DNA of 64,000 bases from Fasciolopsis buskii (GCA_008360955.1 LUCM01004796.1:16211-80210); one strand, 5' to 3'. Counted from the stretch's first letter, positions 1 to 13,619 are shown. Notes: a model not told the origin generated them from the letters alone. Numbers and translations are program-made.

Positions 1-3000
1 CATCTGCGCATTCCTCGACCAGATGCGCCAAAAAGGGTTGCAGCCTTCACAAAGTTCACTCTATTCCTTCAGAAGTGCAAGCATGTATTTTCCATGGCTC
101 TCTTTCTAGTTTATTCCGCATCTGGGTACTGCTCCTCCTTCCTGCCACACTTATCGAATTAATGTCTTTCAGTTCAACGTTAGGTACAAAACTTGTGCCG
201 TTTTCCTTAGACCCCCAATTTTCATACTTTCTTTCTTGAGACGCACTGCTTATTTTGCAGCCATTTTAGAATTTTCCCGTCCCAAAGCTTACCAAAGTCA
301 GACCATTCCATCCTCATTAAACTACTATTGCATGATGATCATCATAGACATATTAGGTAGCCTCAGGTTCTGTCCTGCCTGTGAAGGGCTGAAAGACCCA
401 ACACCTTTGCCGGTTTCCAAGCTGTCCTTCTCATCTTCCCTTTTTTCAGGTTGTGCTTTCCTGTATACTTCACTGACACGCTAAGTGAAGGCTGACCATT
501 GGCACGGGTACCTCGGAAGTCGTCGTTCAAGTGTTTTGGCTCGTACGCTGCCTCTGGCGCTGGCGCCTAATTTTTACCCAGCATACACGCCTCAATCAAA
601 CCTTGCAAAAAGTTTGCTGACTCTTCCGGATTATTAAGGCCCCCGCATCAAGTCACCTATACCAGTTGCTCGTGTACCAAATCGAAAACAAACATGAAAT
701 CCTAAGCATCTGGAACTCAACCTGTGCTGTCGTTTGCATGCAGTTGTTTTCTGATTTTTACCAGCGCCCGTCCATACACAGCAATGCGCTTGCTGCCTCC
801 GCCTGGTTTCGATTTACCTAAAAAAAGCAAAAATCTGAGGGAAATGTAATGAAAGTTCCACGTAACTTGCCTTCTGCATTATTCAGTCTCGTCCTCCTTA
901 TGGAAATATGATTTAATTTGACAACTGCTTACCGGCCATTTACCCGCAGTTTTATCATTTTTCTTGTTTTTTCCCATGGCTGCTCTTCATATTCACACAA
1001 AATGCTGCCAATTTTCTTTATCCCTTAATGACCCATGTTGATCACTCCTGCGCATAGGAACATATGAGAATAGATTTTTGCCGTTTCCAGACGGTTGTCA
1101 CACCGACGGAATCAATGACAGTGATTTCCCACACCTGATTTATCATTCCGTCTGATTCCTATAGAACGAACTAATGAGTGTGCTATTTTCCTTTTTCCCT
1201 TTTCCCGCCAACCTAGTATGCATCTGCCTGCACTGGTTGCTATGTATCCTATGGGACCCAAGAGAACTATGGCGTCCGCGATTACCGGCACAGCTCCAGT
1301 GATGCTGAATTTATATAGTACGTGCTATTATGCTTTGCGGTCGGCCCGGCTGACCAAATTGCCGCTGCTATTTGCTCCTTTAAAATTGCCCCGTCGCTTT
1401 TAACTTTAGAGGCCGTTCTGTACCGTTTATCCCACTACGGCGCATGATCACCCATCTTGCATTCTACTCGGCACACTTTCGGAAGTATACTGCCGTTGTT
1501 CTTACTTCGGCAATCAATCACTCATGCCATCTCATTTTCGACTGATCACTGACATTGCATTTTCAAGCCTCTCTTTGCAACAAAAAAATTAATTGTTGAT
1601 TTTATTGGATCCCATGCCTCTTCAGGTTGTGTGATATCCTTTCCCCATTGATCCCCCGTTTGAATAAATCTTTCGGGGCTACTTTTCACCACGACATCAA
1701 GCACGGCTCTCATCCGCACGTGCGAAGTGGGTGTAACTAATAAAACATTTTAACTCTACAGGCGATACATAAGTTGATCTTGTAATAGCGGTAATTTTGT
1801 CCCGGTTATCTGATGGTCCCGCGAATTCTTCTGAGAACTTCGGCTCCACTGGTCACCTTCTGGTCCTCCTCGCATGCATTAGACTATTTTAGAGGGGTGT
1901 TTCAATTTTGCTTCTGCAACTTCCGGTCGCTCTCTTTTCCTTGGAACCTGGTCCCCATAGGTGCTACATCGCCTGAATGACAATTTTTGTAGCTGTTTCA
2001 TGCAGAAAGTCTGCTTCATCCTGGATTTTGATGTACTGGACCTGGAAATCCAAATACTTTGCTTCTCAAATTACTACGAGTCCCACGCCAACACCCAAGT
2101 GACATGCGCACAGTAATCTCATGCCGAAACTAATTTCTATTGTTGACCATTCACGCAAGCAGTCTCGCACAAGCTTTATTTGGAAGATTTTCTGAATGTC
2201 TGATGGAGAACCTCAAGGAAAGATCAGTCGTTTGGAGTATACTTACTGTTCATATGCCTCGTTTCTTCTGTTGTCCCCATCGATGTTTGATTTTTATCTC
2301 TTGACGTTTGGTTAGTAGAGTTCATCATCTGTTTCTATATCTGCGCGGGTGCAGTCAACCTAATATTTGTGATTCCTACCCGTAACTGTCCCTGAGGATT
2401 CACGCTGTTTCGGTCCCGTGTTAACTGCTCCTTCACAGCTGTTTGACATTAAAATGCATTCTATTTTCCTCATCGGTTTGGTTCATTGGGTCTCCATTCC
2501 GTCTAGCTGTGGGCTTTTGCAAATTTATATTTACTATCAACATGATTGTCTGTGCATATAATTTGCCACCACAATCATGGAGAGAAACAAAAGTAATCAG
2601 TAACAAGGGAATAAGGATATAAAAATTAACCCCACATTCTTATCCTTCCTGTTTCCATCCCCAAGTTATCACCCAGCCCTTGGAATTCGCTGTTCCCCTT
2701 GGATTCAACACTATCCGGTCTTCTAAAAGGAGGCTTTAGGTTGGATCAAGAGCCTTTGTCCATTTTCTTTGGTAAAGTGGTTGGCGAAAAAGTGGGTGAG
2801 ACTATTTAAGATCCATGTGATCCACTGCTTATCTGATGCTCCTTGCGGGTGGGGCTGGTTTTCCCAGACGCCCATGAACTTCCCTTGTCGTCGGTCTGGC
2901 GAGCTTACGTCTGTGTGCTTCCCGCCTTGTTCTTGGTAGGTTTCGAACCAAGAATTGGCAATTTCTCTTAATCTGACTAAGGGCGATTGAAGTACTGGTG

Positions 3001-6000
3001 GTTGGCCCCGGGAATTCTTCCTCGTACCAGTGTTTTGGTGGGAACTCCTCGGACAGGAGTAGAGAGTGCGCAGATGTTTTGCAGCGGAATCTATATGAGG
3101 AGCTGTGAATTAAGATTACTAGCGACCTTCAAGGATAGTACCCAGCTCTGATCCTGAGACATCCACTCCGGACTGTGCTGAAGCATTTGAAAGCATTTTA
3201 AAATCTTCAGTCCAGAGTACCGTAGGTGCCAGGTTTCTCGGTGCGCAGACCTATACCTGCTATTTCTATCTCCCCAACCTCCTCTCCATTGCACGGTTTC
3301 ACTCGGACGACAACAATTAAGAAACCACTCAGCGCACTGTTTTACGCGCTCACTGGTGGTAAAAGTGCGTTGCTCTGGAATCACTCACAGTTATACTGCG
3401 ACAGATGCTGTGCCTGATTTCCCCGATGTCATGACGAGAAACTTCTTTGGTCTGTAGTTTTTGGTGTCCCCCTCTTCGTGTATGGACTAGGTTTCTTGCA
3501 CAGGATTAAAAATTTTCAGAAATCAATGGTTTTTGTTTGTTTTCATCACGCTTGATTTATTTTTTCTTGTCCTTTTTATGATCGGTGTTCCCGTGAACAA
3601 AGAAAGCAGAGCAGTCGTTGGCTACGATCCGGTTGGCAGGCATATTGACAACTGGAAAACGCCTTAGCCCACTGAAAACCTGTGGTTTGTTTTCAAACAA
3701 ATGGGAACAATAAGGTTCAGTTCCGGTGAGAAGTTTTCCCATTTTCTCAAATTAAGTAAATAGCAAGCGTTATTAGTCCCAAAATGCATGCTGGGAACAA
3801 ATTAACTCGTTTTTACTTAGTCTATTTTATCAAAAAGTCCAATTGCTGCCAGTTATAATAACAAGCGCCCCGTTTTTCTGCAAAACCTTTTGGTCCCCCG
3901 GTTAGCTGCCAGGTATACATTCAGACTCCGACAGGATTTTCTAAAAGCCAGGATGAACCGTTTGAGAATCAGGGAGCACATTTAAAGGAAAGGAAAATTT
4001 ATGGGATGGTGCAATAATATCGCGGGCATGCTTGTGTAAGCCAACGGAGATTGTTTTCAGATTCCTCTGGTCCTCGGAACCGTGATTAGATGTTAACCAT
4101 TGCGAAATATTTTATGGTTTCTTCACTTTACCAAATTCACAGCCAGAAAAAGGGGAACAATGTTTTCTCAGCATATCAAAAGCCCACATCCTCCATATCG
4201 CCCAGTCTCTTATTAATAATCTTTACTTATGTCTTCCCTGGAAATGCAATTTGGCAATTTAAACGAGACGTGCACTTCAACAATATCTTGTTTTTTCCGG
4301 AAGCCTGAAATTGCGTGTAAGCTGCTTGCAGTTGGTACTAAATATCAAGTACAAAAAATTACGTCATTTGTATTTCTGATTCACATCCCTGGCTGTTCTT
4401 TATGCAGGAACAGTTAGTCGTCAGAATTTAGGTCTACTTGCTGGTCAGCGTTTTGAGTGCTACTTGACTAGGCTGGCTATCGACGTCTCTGGCATTACTA
4501 AAGGCTTCCGTTGGGGCAGTAAAGCTCCAATAAAAAAGATCTGGAAAATTAGGTCACGAAACTTCCGTGCCCATTCCGGATACTGGAAGAATTTAACGTT
4601 GCGGGAGAAATTTTTAGCTTCTGATAGAATAAAGCATTTTTTCATCAGTGATGGAACGGTTATTGTGGATCGATTCCACTATGTTGCTTAAAACAATATG
4701 AAACAAAACACAATACCTTATTTATTGATCGTTTTATCGGCGGCGGCTACATTTTATAGGTTCAGTTCACTGTCTTTTCTGTCAAACGTTGAAATTAGTG
4801 AATTAAAGGTTGACCCAATGTTGGAGTGGTCTCAGTCAGCTGTTTGAGGATTTGATTCTAGATTCGAGCAGCTTCGGGACCCTAAGAATCTGCCATTCAC
4901 CTCAGTTGGCAACTCGGGACTACGAAATTCACAGTTGAATAGAATATTATATCAACGTTACTAGTCACCCATTTATTCCTAGAATTATCGGTCTGGATGG
5001 CTCTCCCCGCCAAAGGGTAAACGATATTTGCTCTTTGAGCGTTTCCGTCTCTTCACCACTTATGAATCCTCTAGACCATACATAGGCGGTGAAAGCTGGA
5101 AGGCTGACGGAAACCGCTGTATGTCAAATATTGGGGGAATACTATGCAACGGGCAGCGTGGTTTGTTTATTTGGACTAAAAAACGTTCACTTCATTTCGA
5201 ATGGTACAGAAGAATGTGGCCCGAAATACCAGTCGGTTGTCCAAAACTCCTTAGACTTCATGCGTAGTATTTGATAACCTTTGGTACCACTTTTGGCTGA
5301 CAGTTCTAGTTTCTTTCGCCATAGAAATCCCATGCCTACCCAACCTTTGCACCCTTCAAGCGCGTGATCATTTCATGACACCTTTTAAATGTTCTGCAGA
5401 TTTGTACTGATGTATACTTACATTGTTTTGTCTTTTTTATACTCTCTGCATCTCATCTCATTGTCACCCACAGTGTTTCTTGTTCATCATGCACCGTTGT
5501 CTTAAAGGAATGGTCACTTACCGGGCTCGAACGATTTGCTGAAAGCTCAATTTAGGACCGAACCATTTTTTTGCAGAAACGTTTTGCATTCTTATTCGAT
5601 TTTGGACTCAAACGCTTCCCCGGGCCTCATAATTCGCATTTGTGATGATTTCACCAAGCATACCGTTGATTTATGATGCCGCATGACCTCAAAAGATTTT
5701 GACCAATTCAGTCATACCGACTTGAATCTTCGTACGTTGTTCAAGCACAAGTCTAGATCACCCAGCATCCTTGTATATCTTACATTTCTGCCTTATAATC
5801 TTCATAACGCATAATGGTCCGATCCAGTCCATACGAACCCCATCCCTTTAAGTGAATGGTGTTCCTTCTGCATGGAACATTGTGATGGTGGTCTGACTAT
5901 TCCTTTTCCATGGTTTCTTACTGGATACGACAGAACTGACTCCAGAGAGGTTCCACTTGCTATTCCGGTAGCAGCTTTGCAGTGTTCAGCTTGCTTATAA

Positions 6001-6010
6001 TCCGTGGTCA
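1..6010. other. No recognisable gene
   Basis: All open frames here are short (under about 100 codons) and none resembles a known family. The + strand is on the whole pyrimidine-rich. The open frame at 4464-4691 (75 codons, basic, with K/R/F-rich segments) is the cleanest of them, but no domain or splice context supports it. I see no tRNA, tandem array or terminal repeats. Confidence 0.6.
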
Positions 6011-6013
6011 ATC

Positions 6014-6485
6014 TTATCCCCAGTTTCTTGGTAAGCCGAAACTCAATGATTGCCTACTCCCTATTTTTGCTCCTAAAGTCTGTACCTCTGAGGTATTGAT
6101 AAGCCGAAGGCCTTTTCCCCTGAAACAGAGACACCCTTCAATTTGTAGAACAGTAGCCACTTCTTCGAGGACCCCACCTAAACCACGACTGCCTGCTGCC
6201 CTAATATTTGCGTCATCCGCAAAGACGAAATTGAGTAGCTCCAACCTTTTAGCCAGGCCGTTTGTTTAGGGTAAGAATAGTTGCTTTCTAAGAAGCGACT
6301 CCTGCCGTACCCAATTTGGCACCCAAAGTTGCCCCGGCCGTCCGACTTCTAAAATGACAGAAAATGTGTCTGTATGAACGGTCCTGATCCAATTTGAGGG
6401 AGTCTTCAGTCCCTAACGACCAAAAATCATGCATCATCATGGCTGATAGAGTGAATCGAGCTGCTTGCCGAAATATTAGTAGCAT
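6014..6485 (-). mobile_element. Decayed RTE-like LINE reverse transcriptase fragment
   Basis: On the minus strand a short open stretch contains FADDANI, which fits the RT motif C box (F/YADD) followed by the usual small/hydrophobic residues and a Leu-rich helix. About 20 codons upstream, past stop codons, a GATLG-like segment matches the spacing seen before FADD in RTE-type LINEs of flatworms. No endonuclease, 5' end or poly(A) tail is visible, so this would be an internal remnant. The homology rests mainly on the motif box and its spacing; a chance match is possible. Confidence 0.4.
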
Positions 6486-6489
6486 GACT

Positions 6490-9400
6490 CTGCTAACTTC
6501 CGCTCACTAACTCTCGCCGTAACCTCGAACGGAAACTCAGGGCGGTTTGACATGTCCGATGCTATCCATGCGAACCCATGCTGAGTTTCACAAAGTAAGG
6601 GATACTTAGTCAGATGTCTGCCACGTTCTACCCCACTAGCCTTTGATGACACTGAAAAGATGCGCTTCGGTACAAAGCTGGTTCATTTGTGCCTGCATGC
6701 TTTGCACTCGTCTGCTGGTAACTTGCTCTGGCTCGTGGCTAACAGCAGAACAATACATGTGCGTGCGATTATTGAAGTAGCCCGGAGCTTCAAGATGGCC
6801 GGTTAGATAATATCCAGGACCAAAGATTCGTTCGAGTTAATACACTTTAATACTCATTGTGATTCTCCTCTTGGTATTTGCCGATGAGTAACGCTGGTCG
6901 TGACAATTGCGTAGACAGTCCATGGCTGATGAACCCAATCTGACTGTCAAGCGCATCCAAATCAGATTGAGAGAATTTGTTCTCATGTCATCTTCAATTA
7001 CGTCTACGCCATCTTCCCGGCTTTATTTCTAACCCCCTTAATTGTGCATACGGCTGTCATGTCTTAGGGTTCTTTTTGCTCCCTTTGCCAAGGCAAACTT
7101 AGACTCACACCTCCTTGCTCGTGGTCCTCCGACCGCCCGGTTGGTAGGGCTGGCATACTATCTCTGGCCCTCTTCAGCCTGCAGTGATTTGTTTTTACGG
7201 ACTCTTTTCTCTCCGCTCTAGTGAGCTTCTTATATTCGGAGGCTGCTAACGTTGTGTGCATCACCGCTTTTCCACTGTCTGTTGGTGACGTACATCCTGT
7301 CGTTCACTAATCGGTGGCTTTTTTGCACTTGCGTAGATATTTCCGTCACCAAAATGTCATTTCAGCCGGCCCATATCGGCTTTCGACTTTCCTGTTTCCT
7401 ATTTTTCCAAAAACACAGAGCAATTTTCCAGCGGTCTCTACCTGCTATACCGAAAACTTCAATTTAACCGTCACAAGATCGCCTTTCACTGCTGCCTTTT
7501 TTATTGATAGGCACGACGCTGTTTCGTCACATCATGTGGGATGTATTTTGTTCCCGACGACCTCATCTGAACAATTCCACCTACTCTCATCCTGCTTATT
7601 GCTGCTCCTTATAAGGCATGTTCTTTTATGATGAACAACCATTTTTGCCTTCTCACGCCAGTTTAGATCGGACCTCGTTGAAGCCCTGGCCTCCCTCCCA
7701 GGCCCCGAGTTGCAATTCGTTTCGTAAAATTCCGTCTTTTAGTGAAGAGCTACGAGCTTCATTGTCAACTTACTCTTTCATTCTTGATGTTTGTCACATG
7801 AAGCTGTCCGCTGTAAATTTCGGTTACTCATAATGTCAAACTTTCTCGTGGCTCCTTGCCTTCTGGGGACTCCAGCAATCACATATCATCACCCTTTTCT
7901 GCAACCCTCAGTAACCTCACCCAACGATGAATATTTGTGTCTATATTCATCTGACCACGGCTTTCTGTGTCCTACTCAATAGTCACTCGCTAACCACTAT
8001 CCCCCAACACAATTGCCTGGGCTTTTGAAAGGGGCGGATTCGTGCGGAAAGTTTTGAGACAAGTTGAAACATATTTGCAGCCTCAGGTTGACCTCAAATT
8101 ACGAGTGATCTATCCGTGACGACGAGATTCTCACCGGTCTTGCCGCCATGCAGATGCCCAGCTGCATTCGGAAAGTGGTTTCCAATCTCTATGCTTAACG
8201 TATCTGCAATGACTGGTCGAACTGATCGCAGTCCATCGGCAGCTGACTTGGGTTTCATAAGCATAATATGTGTATTTGTTTCACAACAATCTTCTGGCGT
8301 AGTCTCATCATTCTTTGGAGGTCACCCACCTTTCCGAAAATCAAGTATTTTTCTTCTTCAGGCTGTGACAAAAGCTTCATCGGAAATAGGAGCAGTGAGT
8401 TTAAGCGTCCACGCCCAGGGCTCTTTTTCCACTGCATACCGTTAGCACTCCATGAACTCAGTTCTGCTTCCAGTACCATAATATTGGATCCGTTCTAAAG
8501 GGCAATCTTCCCGGTTTTCTTTCAGCATCGGTAATCTCGGTTCTTTACCACGGGGCTGGTAAATTTGGTTCCACACTAAGTCCCTTACTCACTTGCGTGA
8601 ATTCTGCACTAGCTCCAGCTGGTTTCGCCGGTTTTTCATTTTCCATCGGTTCTGAGTTATCTTTCATGCCTTCCACTTGCGGCCAAAGGGCCCGGGATAA
8701 TGTTTTCCTTTCAACTTTCAAGTGGCAAACTAAATTTGAGTTCAGGTGTTCCGCATGTGTCTCCATTTTTCTGCTCCCACCAAGCACTTCCGCTTCACCA
8801 ACTATGATACTCTTCATTCCCACCAAGACCACGCTAGACCTGTAAGCATGTTATCTCCCTCAACTGTGACAACCCAACAGGAATGCATCGTGAGAGAAGA
8901 AATCAGTGCCACTTCGGGAAATGGGGTTTGCAAGAGACGACGATCGGCCGTAATTGAAGCTGTGGTTTCATCGCCTCCGCTTAGTAAAACCTGCGGGTAT
9001 TCATTAAGCGAGACCGCAGAATTCGCCGATGGCCTCCTGCCGCACTGCCTCCCATGAGTCTCAGCAGTGGGCACTTTCCGTCTTCTGCAATGGACAACCT
9101 AACACCTACACTGAGAAAACCCGGCGCATTGTTGCGACTGTTTGTTCATAGAGATTGTTCACGAGGTCGGCATAGTCGGCATGGGGGTAGGCACCACAGC
9201 TTCTCATCCAGCTGAGTTATCTTGCGACCACCGGAAAACATTTGTATGAACCAAATCCGCTTTGACTGGTTAGCAAAATGTACCCTGGGCGAACCTGTCC
9301 TTGGAAGGGACATTGAAACATGGTTTTCAATTCGCTGTTGCAACCAAATATCGGGCTGCGTACCAGCTGTGACCATTTAAAACTTCTGCCATTTTTCAAA
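6490..9400. other. No recognisable gene; pyrimidine-rich + strand
   Basis: Several 70-120 codon frames lie on both strands with no recognisable motif. Serine, leucine and phenylalanine dominate the + strand frames, as expected from C/T-rich DNA, so composition alone probably explains their length. The stretch just upstream of 9400 could hold the gag part of the Gypsy element that follows, but I could not identify a gag motif. Confidence 0.55.
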
Positions 9401-9404
9401 CAGC

Positions 9405-11830
9405 CGACCATTCTTTTTGAATGCGGTTTTCGGGACTAGTGTTCTTCCTCGTGACCAGTGTTGCAAGACCGTTCTGCAGCGAGATAAACTGCAGGCTGCA
9501 AACGCATTTTCAGCGTTCCCTCCCCACAGATTTAGGTTTTACCTGCACACTTCATCGGGTATTCATCGGCACCGACGTACCATGTCTGTTAGTGATATAA
9601 ACATTCTCCAAAATTTGGACCTCCCGTTCGGTGATCAGCCAAAGCAAATAATAAACAATCAAACTTCTTTGAATCTGGCCAGCTCGTTTGCTGCTGTGGT
9701 AAACCATCGTATTACGCTGAGCCGCCGACCCCAGTGCAATAAAATCGGCTACTTTCAGCCCGCAGGCCATATATAAAAATTGTCCCGATTCCCGCGGGAT
9801 GCTAAAGGACCCCCGTTTTCAGAAGACCAACCTACTTCGCGCCCGGTGGCAGAATTCGGCCATAGGCTGTAACTGGGCAACAAATGCCCTCCTGGTGGTT
9901 CTTGGGTCTCCCACTTCATATCAATCCCAACGGCAGCTAGTGGCCATAGTGGACCATATGGCAGAACAAATTCTCCGTTTTCTTTTGGCACACGATTCCT
10001 TGTTTTCAGGTATGCCGCCTGATCAGGTCGGTCTGCAGCCTTTCCAACCCAATGGATCTAGTCCAGACTTAAATCAGATAGCCAAGGATGTGGTCGAAAT
10101 GCAAAAATCAATAGTGAACACCATTTTTGGGCTGTTCAGTCGCCTGTGGACTTAACAAAGTGGCTCAAACATTTGAAAGTTTCAAGCTCAAAGTCACAGT
10201 GGGTTTAAAGAACATGTACGAGTATCTGGGTGATATATTATTCGTAAACCACAAAAAAGATCAACAATCAGTTCATCGGGGCGCCCTCTTTGATTACCTT
10301 CGAAAACGGCGTCACGATTGACACTATGGAGTCCGATTTGGGAAAGCCGAATGTCACATTATTAGGGTATGTTGTCTCTGTCTCATTCTTTGCTCCAGTG
10401 CCGGATAAGATTACTGCCATTCGGGACCATCCAGAGCCTCGCTTGTTTCGAAAATTGCGACGGTTTGCCGGTCCGATAAACTTCGACCGTGGAATCATTC
10501 TCAGCCGTGCTGAAATCAGTCACTCCCAAAGAATTCTTATTTGCTCAACGTAAGCCCGCTTTTCCTGACGTCGCACTGAGAGCAATTACTTCCATTAAAA
10601 ATGCCGAAGCCGGCATAGCACACATATCTACCCTTCATATTCGATATCTCTGACAACCGACGCCTTAGGCACTGCAGTCGGAGCCGCAGTTAGAAACTTC
10701 ACAGCCTATACTTGGAATCTTTTGTATTTCCTTTCCAACCGGTCACAGCTGGGAGCGTCTAGGTTTAGCACGTTTGGCACACGTTTGCCAGCGGTCTGCA
10801 ACGCCGCCAGGCACTTAAGACATGCGCTGTAATTTTGCCCATTCGACGTGTCCAGAGGTCACAAATCGTCATACCTTTGGTAAACTTGACCTCCGACCGG
10901 AGACAGGACATGGCCGTAGGGCAGACAACTCCGTCGTCAATGTACTTTCCCGTACACAAAAGCTTGATTTGTCTATAGGATCTAGCGTCGACGCCAGAGC
11001 GACGACGGCGGCCGAGATGACTGGGTTGAAGCCAACAACTTCAACAGAACTGCCATATTAAGCTGGCACATCCTTGTGACGAACCGCAAGGTCGTCCACG
11101 GCGCACAAATTACCGCCACTCTAGACTTCTTGCGTAATGCAACCTCGCCGAGCCAGGTATGGCGGCCTCGGCCAAGCTAGTAAACGGTGCTTTTGTGTAC
11201 TTCATCTTTGAGCGTGGCCTGTGCCAGTAGTCCCGGGCTTGTCTCCGGTGCCAAAAATTGTCAGTTTATCGGCGTACCAGAGCTCTACTGGCTAAGTTTC
11301 CAGGGCCTTCGGGCACGTTTTCACCCTGCGAAACCACAAGGGTGAATGTCGCTTTTTGACTACTTCTAATTCCTTCTCAGTGCAGTCAGGTTCACTCCTG
11401 GGCTACGGGCCGTTCCAGTCGCTTGCACTGCTTCAGAAACGGTTACAAAAGGTCGCCTGGCCAATAGGGATGTTGAAGTTAGTTGTCCACCCAAACGACC
11501 CTTCTTGGTGGCTCACATTTAAACGGAAGTTTACAAATCTTCTTCGGACATTGAGATGCAAACATATCAGCACAACTGCCCTTCACTAGCCAAATGGTGG
11601 CTTCGCGGGAGTATCTCATCAGAACCCAAAAGCCGCCCCTCAATCCAGGCGAAGCTGATCTTGGGGTCAGCCACTTTGAGCTTTCGGGCAGCCTTCAAAG
11701 AAGAAATGGGAACGACACCGAAGATGGTGTTGCGCTTTATGCTTCTCCTCGGAGCCCGGGTGGCTCGTGCGTGAAGCACATGCTTAGGTTATCATTACTA
11801 CAGACCGTCTCACACAGCTCGTGGTAGCAT
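9405..11830 (+). mobile_element. Degenerate Gypsy-type LTR retrotransposon pol (PR-RT-RNaseH-INT)
   Basis: The pol domains of a Gypsy/Ty3 element appear in canonical order but in changing frames. Protease: residues matching FLVDTGA...LQAAN at about 9413-9510, with the DTGA active site ruined, then a DLGF...RVFI-DVP segment. Reverse transcriptase: a TPVFRRP-like start near 9800; the 'K(T)A(I)-TPFGLF' block as SIVNTIFGLF near 10110-10140; a VAQTFESF block; the YLDD box as YLGD at 10223-10234; then FGKPNVTLLGYVVS, PVPDKI-AI and LRRFAGPINF at 10330-10500. RNase H: TTDALGTAVGA and FSTFGTRLPAV at about 10650-10800, then DNSVVNVLSRT near 10925-10970. Integrase: zinc-knuckle tail RACLRCQK near 11236-11260, then the core and C-terminal part (LRCKHISTTALH, AAFKEEMGTTP) at 11520-11725. 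LTRs, primer-binding site and gag were not found. The element is inactive. Confidence 0.87.
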
Positions 11831-11834
11831 CGAT

Positions 11835-12740
11835 ATTTCAGAGAAAAGCAAATATTTTCTGACATCATTTACTCCAGGACCTTCTCTGACATCTGAAAAC
11901 AACCTTATGGTATCTGTTCGGTTGCGTGTATATTATCGATTACTGAGTATGCACGTTTCTGTTCGTGGGGAGTTTTCCAGGGTCCTGGCTTTCGGACTGC
12001 TTCGGCCGCTTGGCACAAGTACTGCCGCATCAACGCTATTTTGGCACCAGGATATATGCAGTAAATTTTCCGCATCTGATTAATGACACAAGTCTTCTCT
12101 GATCTATTGACTGGGGAGGCATTTTCAAGGCAACTTCAGAAACAGAAAGAAGATACTTAAGGAGTCGCATCCCGGGACTGTTCTAAAAGCCGCTGCGGCC
12201 GAATGATAAAACGACGCTGTTCTACTGATCTTGCTACCATTTTCACATCAGTTGCACAGGAACGTGGCCCTGGCAATTCCAATTCCTTCTAACCTGGTGC
12301 CTCCATCCATTCGCTCGGTTGCTTAAAGGTAATCCACTTTTCTGCGAGTTTCAGTCAAATGATTGAAAATTGGGCGGAAAGCGAGTGATGATTGGCTACT
12401 GCAGTTTACTGCAGCGTAAGCCGCGCGATTAGAACATCCAGGAGTAGCACATCATTCTGCTTTTGCAATCGAAAGGATCCCTGACGCTGGCTTGGAACCT
12501 CCGGTTATATCTGCTTTGCGCCAAGTGAACCGAAAAGAGCTCAAATCCGGAATACAAGCCAGTCACTTCAACCTGGTTTGAGTTTTTGGGGGCCATTGGG
12601 TAAATAAGTCAACTGTCATGAAAATTATCTTGGTAAAATGCCAATGATTCTTGGAGCTATACATGATAAAAACCAACATTTTTATCGGCTTGGGCATTAG
12701 AGGTGTTTGTTTTAATCGATCAAAGGTGCTGACCCTGGGG
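11835..12740. other. Spacer upstream of RPS2
   Basis: Non-coding spacer between the Gypsy remnant and RPS2. It should include the RPS2 core promoter at its right end, but I see no TATA box in the last 100 bases. The 3' LTR of the Gypsy element would be expected at the left end; none can be recognised without a second copy to compare. Confidence 0.5.
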
Positions 12741-12785
12741 CCACTTTCGTTCTCCTAAGGCGTGACTGATTGGCTTGCTCTTGAG
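12741..12785 (+). promoter_or_regulatory. RPS2 5' UTR with a TOP-like pyrimidine tract
   Basis: The pyrimidine run CTTTCGTTCTCCT at 12744-12756 lies about 30-40 bases upstream of the RPS2 ATG. Ribosomal protein mRNAs of animals typically begin with such a terminal oligopyrimidine (TOP) tract, which puts translation under growth control. Transcription start at the first C is an inference from this resemblance; flatworm mRNAs can also be trans-spliced, and I cannot exclude that here. Confidence 0.45.
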
Positions 12786-13604
12786 ATGGATGCTGGTCGT
12801 GGAGGTCGTGGCGGTTTTCGTGGCTCATTTGGTGGTCGAGGGCGTGGACGAGGACGCGGTCGAAACAGGGGTCGAGGTCGCGGCAGGGGTCCGACTGTAA
12901 AAGAATGGAAGCCAGTCACGCAACTGGGGCGATTGGTTGCCGATGGCAAAGTGACAACTTTGGAAGAGATATATATGTTTAGTCTGCCCATCAAAGAATC
13001 CGAAATCATTGATCACCTTCTAGGATCTTCTCTAAAAGACGAGGTGTTGAAGATTATGCCCGTACAGAAGCAGACTAGAGCGGGCCAGCGTACGCGCTTC
13101 AAAGCCATCGTAGCTATGGGCGATTCAAAGTGTCATGTTGGTCTTGGAGTGAAGTGCGCGAAGGAGGTGGCAACTGCGATCCGTGGGGCAATTATCCAGG
13201 CCAAGTTGTCCATAATTCCTGTTCGTAAGGGCTACTGGGGTAATCTTATTGGAAAACCGCACACTGTTCCGTGCAAAGTCACCGGGAAGTGCGGCTCTGT
13301 CACAGTAAGACTAATCCCTGCACCTCGCGGAACAGGCATCGTCGGTGCCCCTGTTCCCAAGAAACTCCTTCAAATGGCTGGGATTGAGGATGTGTACACA
13401 AGTGCCCGCGGGCAGACGGCCACCCTCGGAAATTTCGGTAAGTGATTCTGTTTTTCTAAATTTTCTCCAGCCAAGGCTACTTACGCCGCTATCCGGGCAA
13501 CTTACGAGTATCTCACACCGGACCTCTGGAGTGTCACCCCGAAAGCCAAGCACCTCTACGTGGAATACGCTGATTACCTTAAAGAGGTTGCGAAACACGC
13601 TTGA
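12786..13604 (+). CDS. RPS2: 40S ribosomal protein S2 (uS5), two exons
   Basis: RPS2 sits near the mRNA entry channel of the small ribosomal subunit and contributes to decoding fidelity. Exon 1 is 12786-13437 and exon 2 is 13471-13604 (786 nt, 261 residues, slightly shorter than vertebrate RPS2). The protein opens with an Arg/Gly-rich tail (about residues 4-38), the usual methylated region. Next come the eukaryotic signatures [34 protein letters not shown], the S5 core [28 protein letters not shown] and [17 protein letters not shown], then [19 protein letters not shown] and, across the splice, [20 protein letters not shown]. The ATG at 12786 is chosen because the protein starts directly with the RG tail; the frame also extends upstream without an ATG. 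The intron (13438-13470) is 33 nt with GTAAGT and CTCCAG ends. All conserved blocks are intact, so the gene is probably functional. Confidence 0.97.
13438..13470 (+). other. 33-nt micro-intron of RPS2
   Basis: The intron starts GTAAGT and ends in the T-rich tract TTTTCTCCAG. Without splicing the frame stops at the TGA inside it; removing it joins GG-AAT-TTC-G to CC-AAG and restores the conserved RPS2 C-terminus. The family alignment leaves no doubt about the boundaries. Confidence 0.95.
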
Positions 13605-13610
13605 TCGTAC

Positions 13611-13616
13611 AATAAA
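13611..13616 (+). terminator. Poly(A) signal of RPS2
   Basis: A canonical AATAAA lies only six bases after the RPS2 stop codon, implying a very short 3' UTR of perhaps 20-50 bases. Confidence 0.85.
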
Positions 13617-13619
13617 TGC

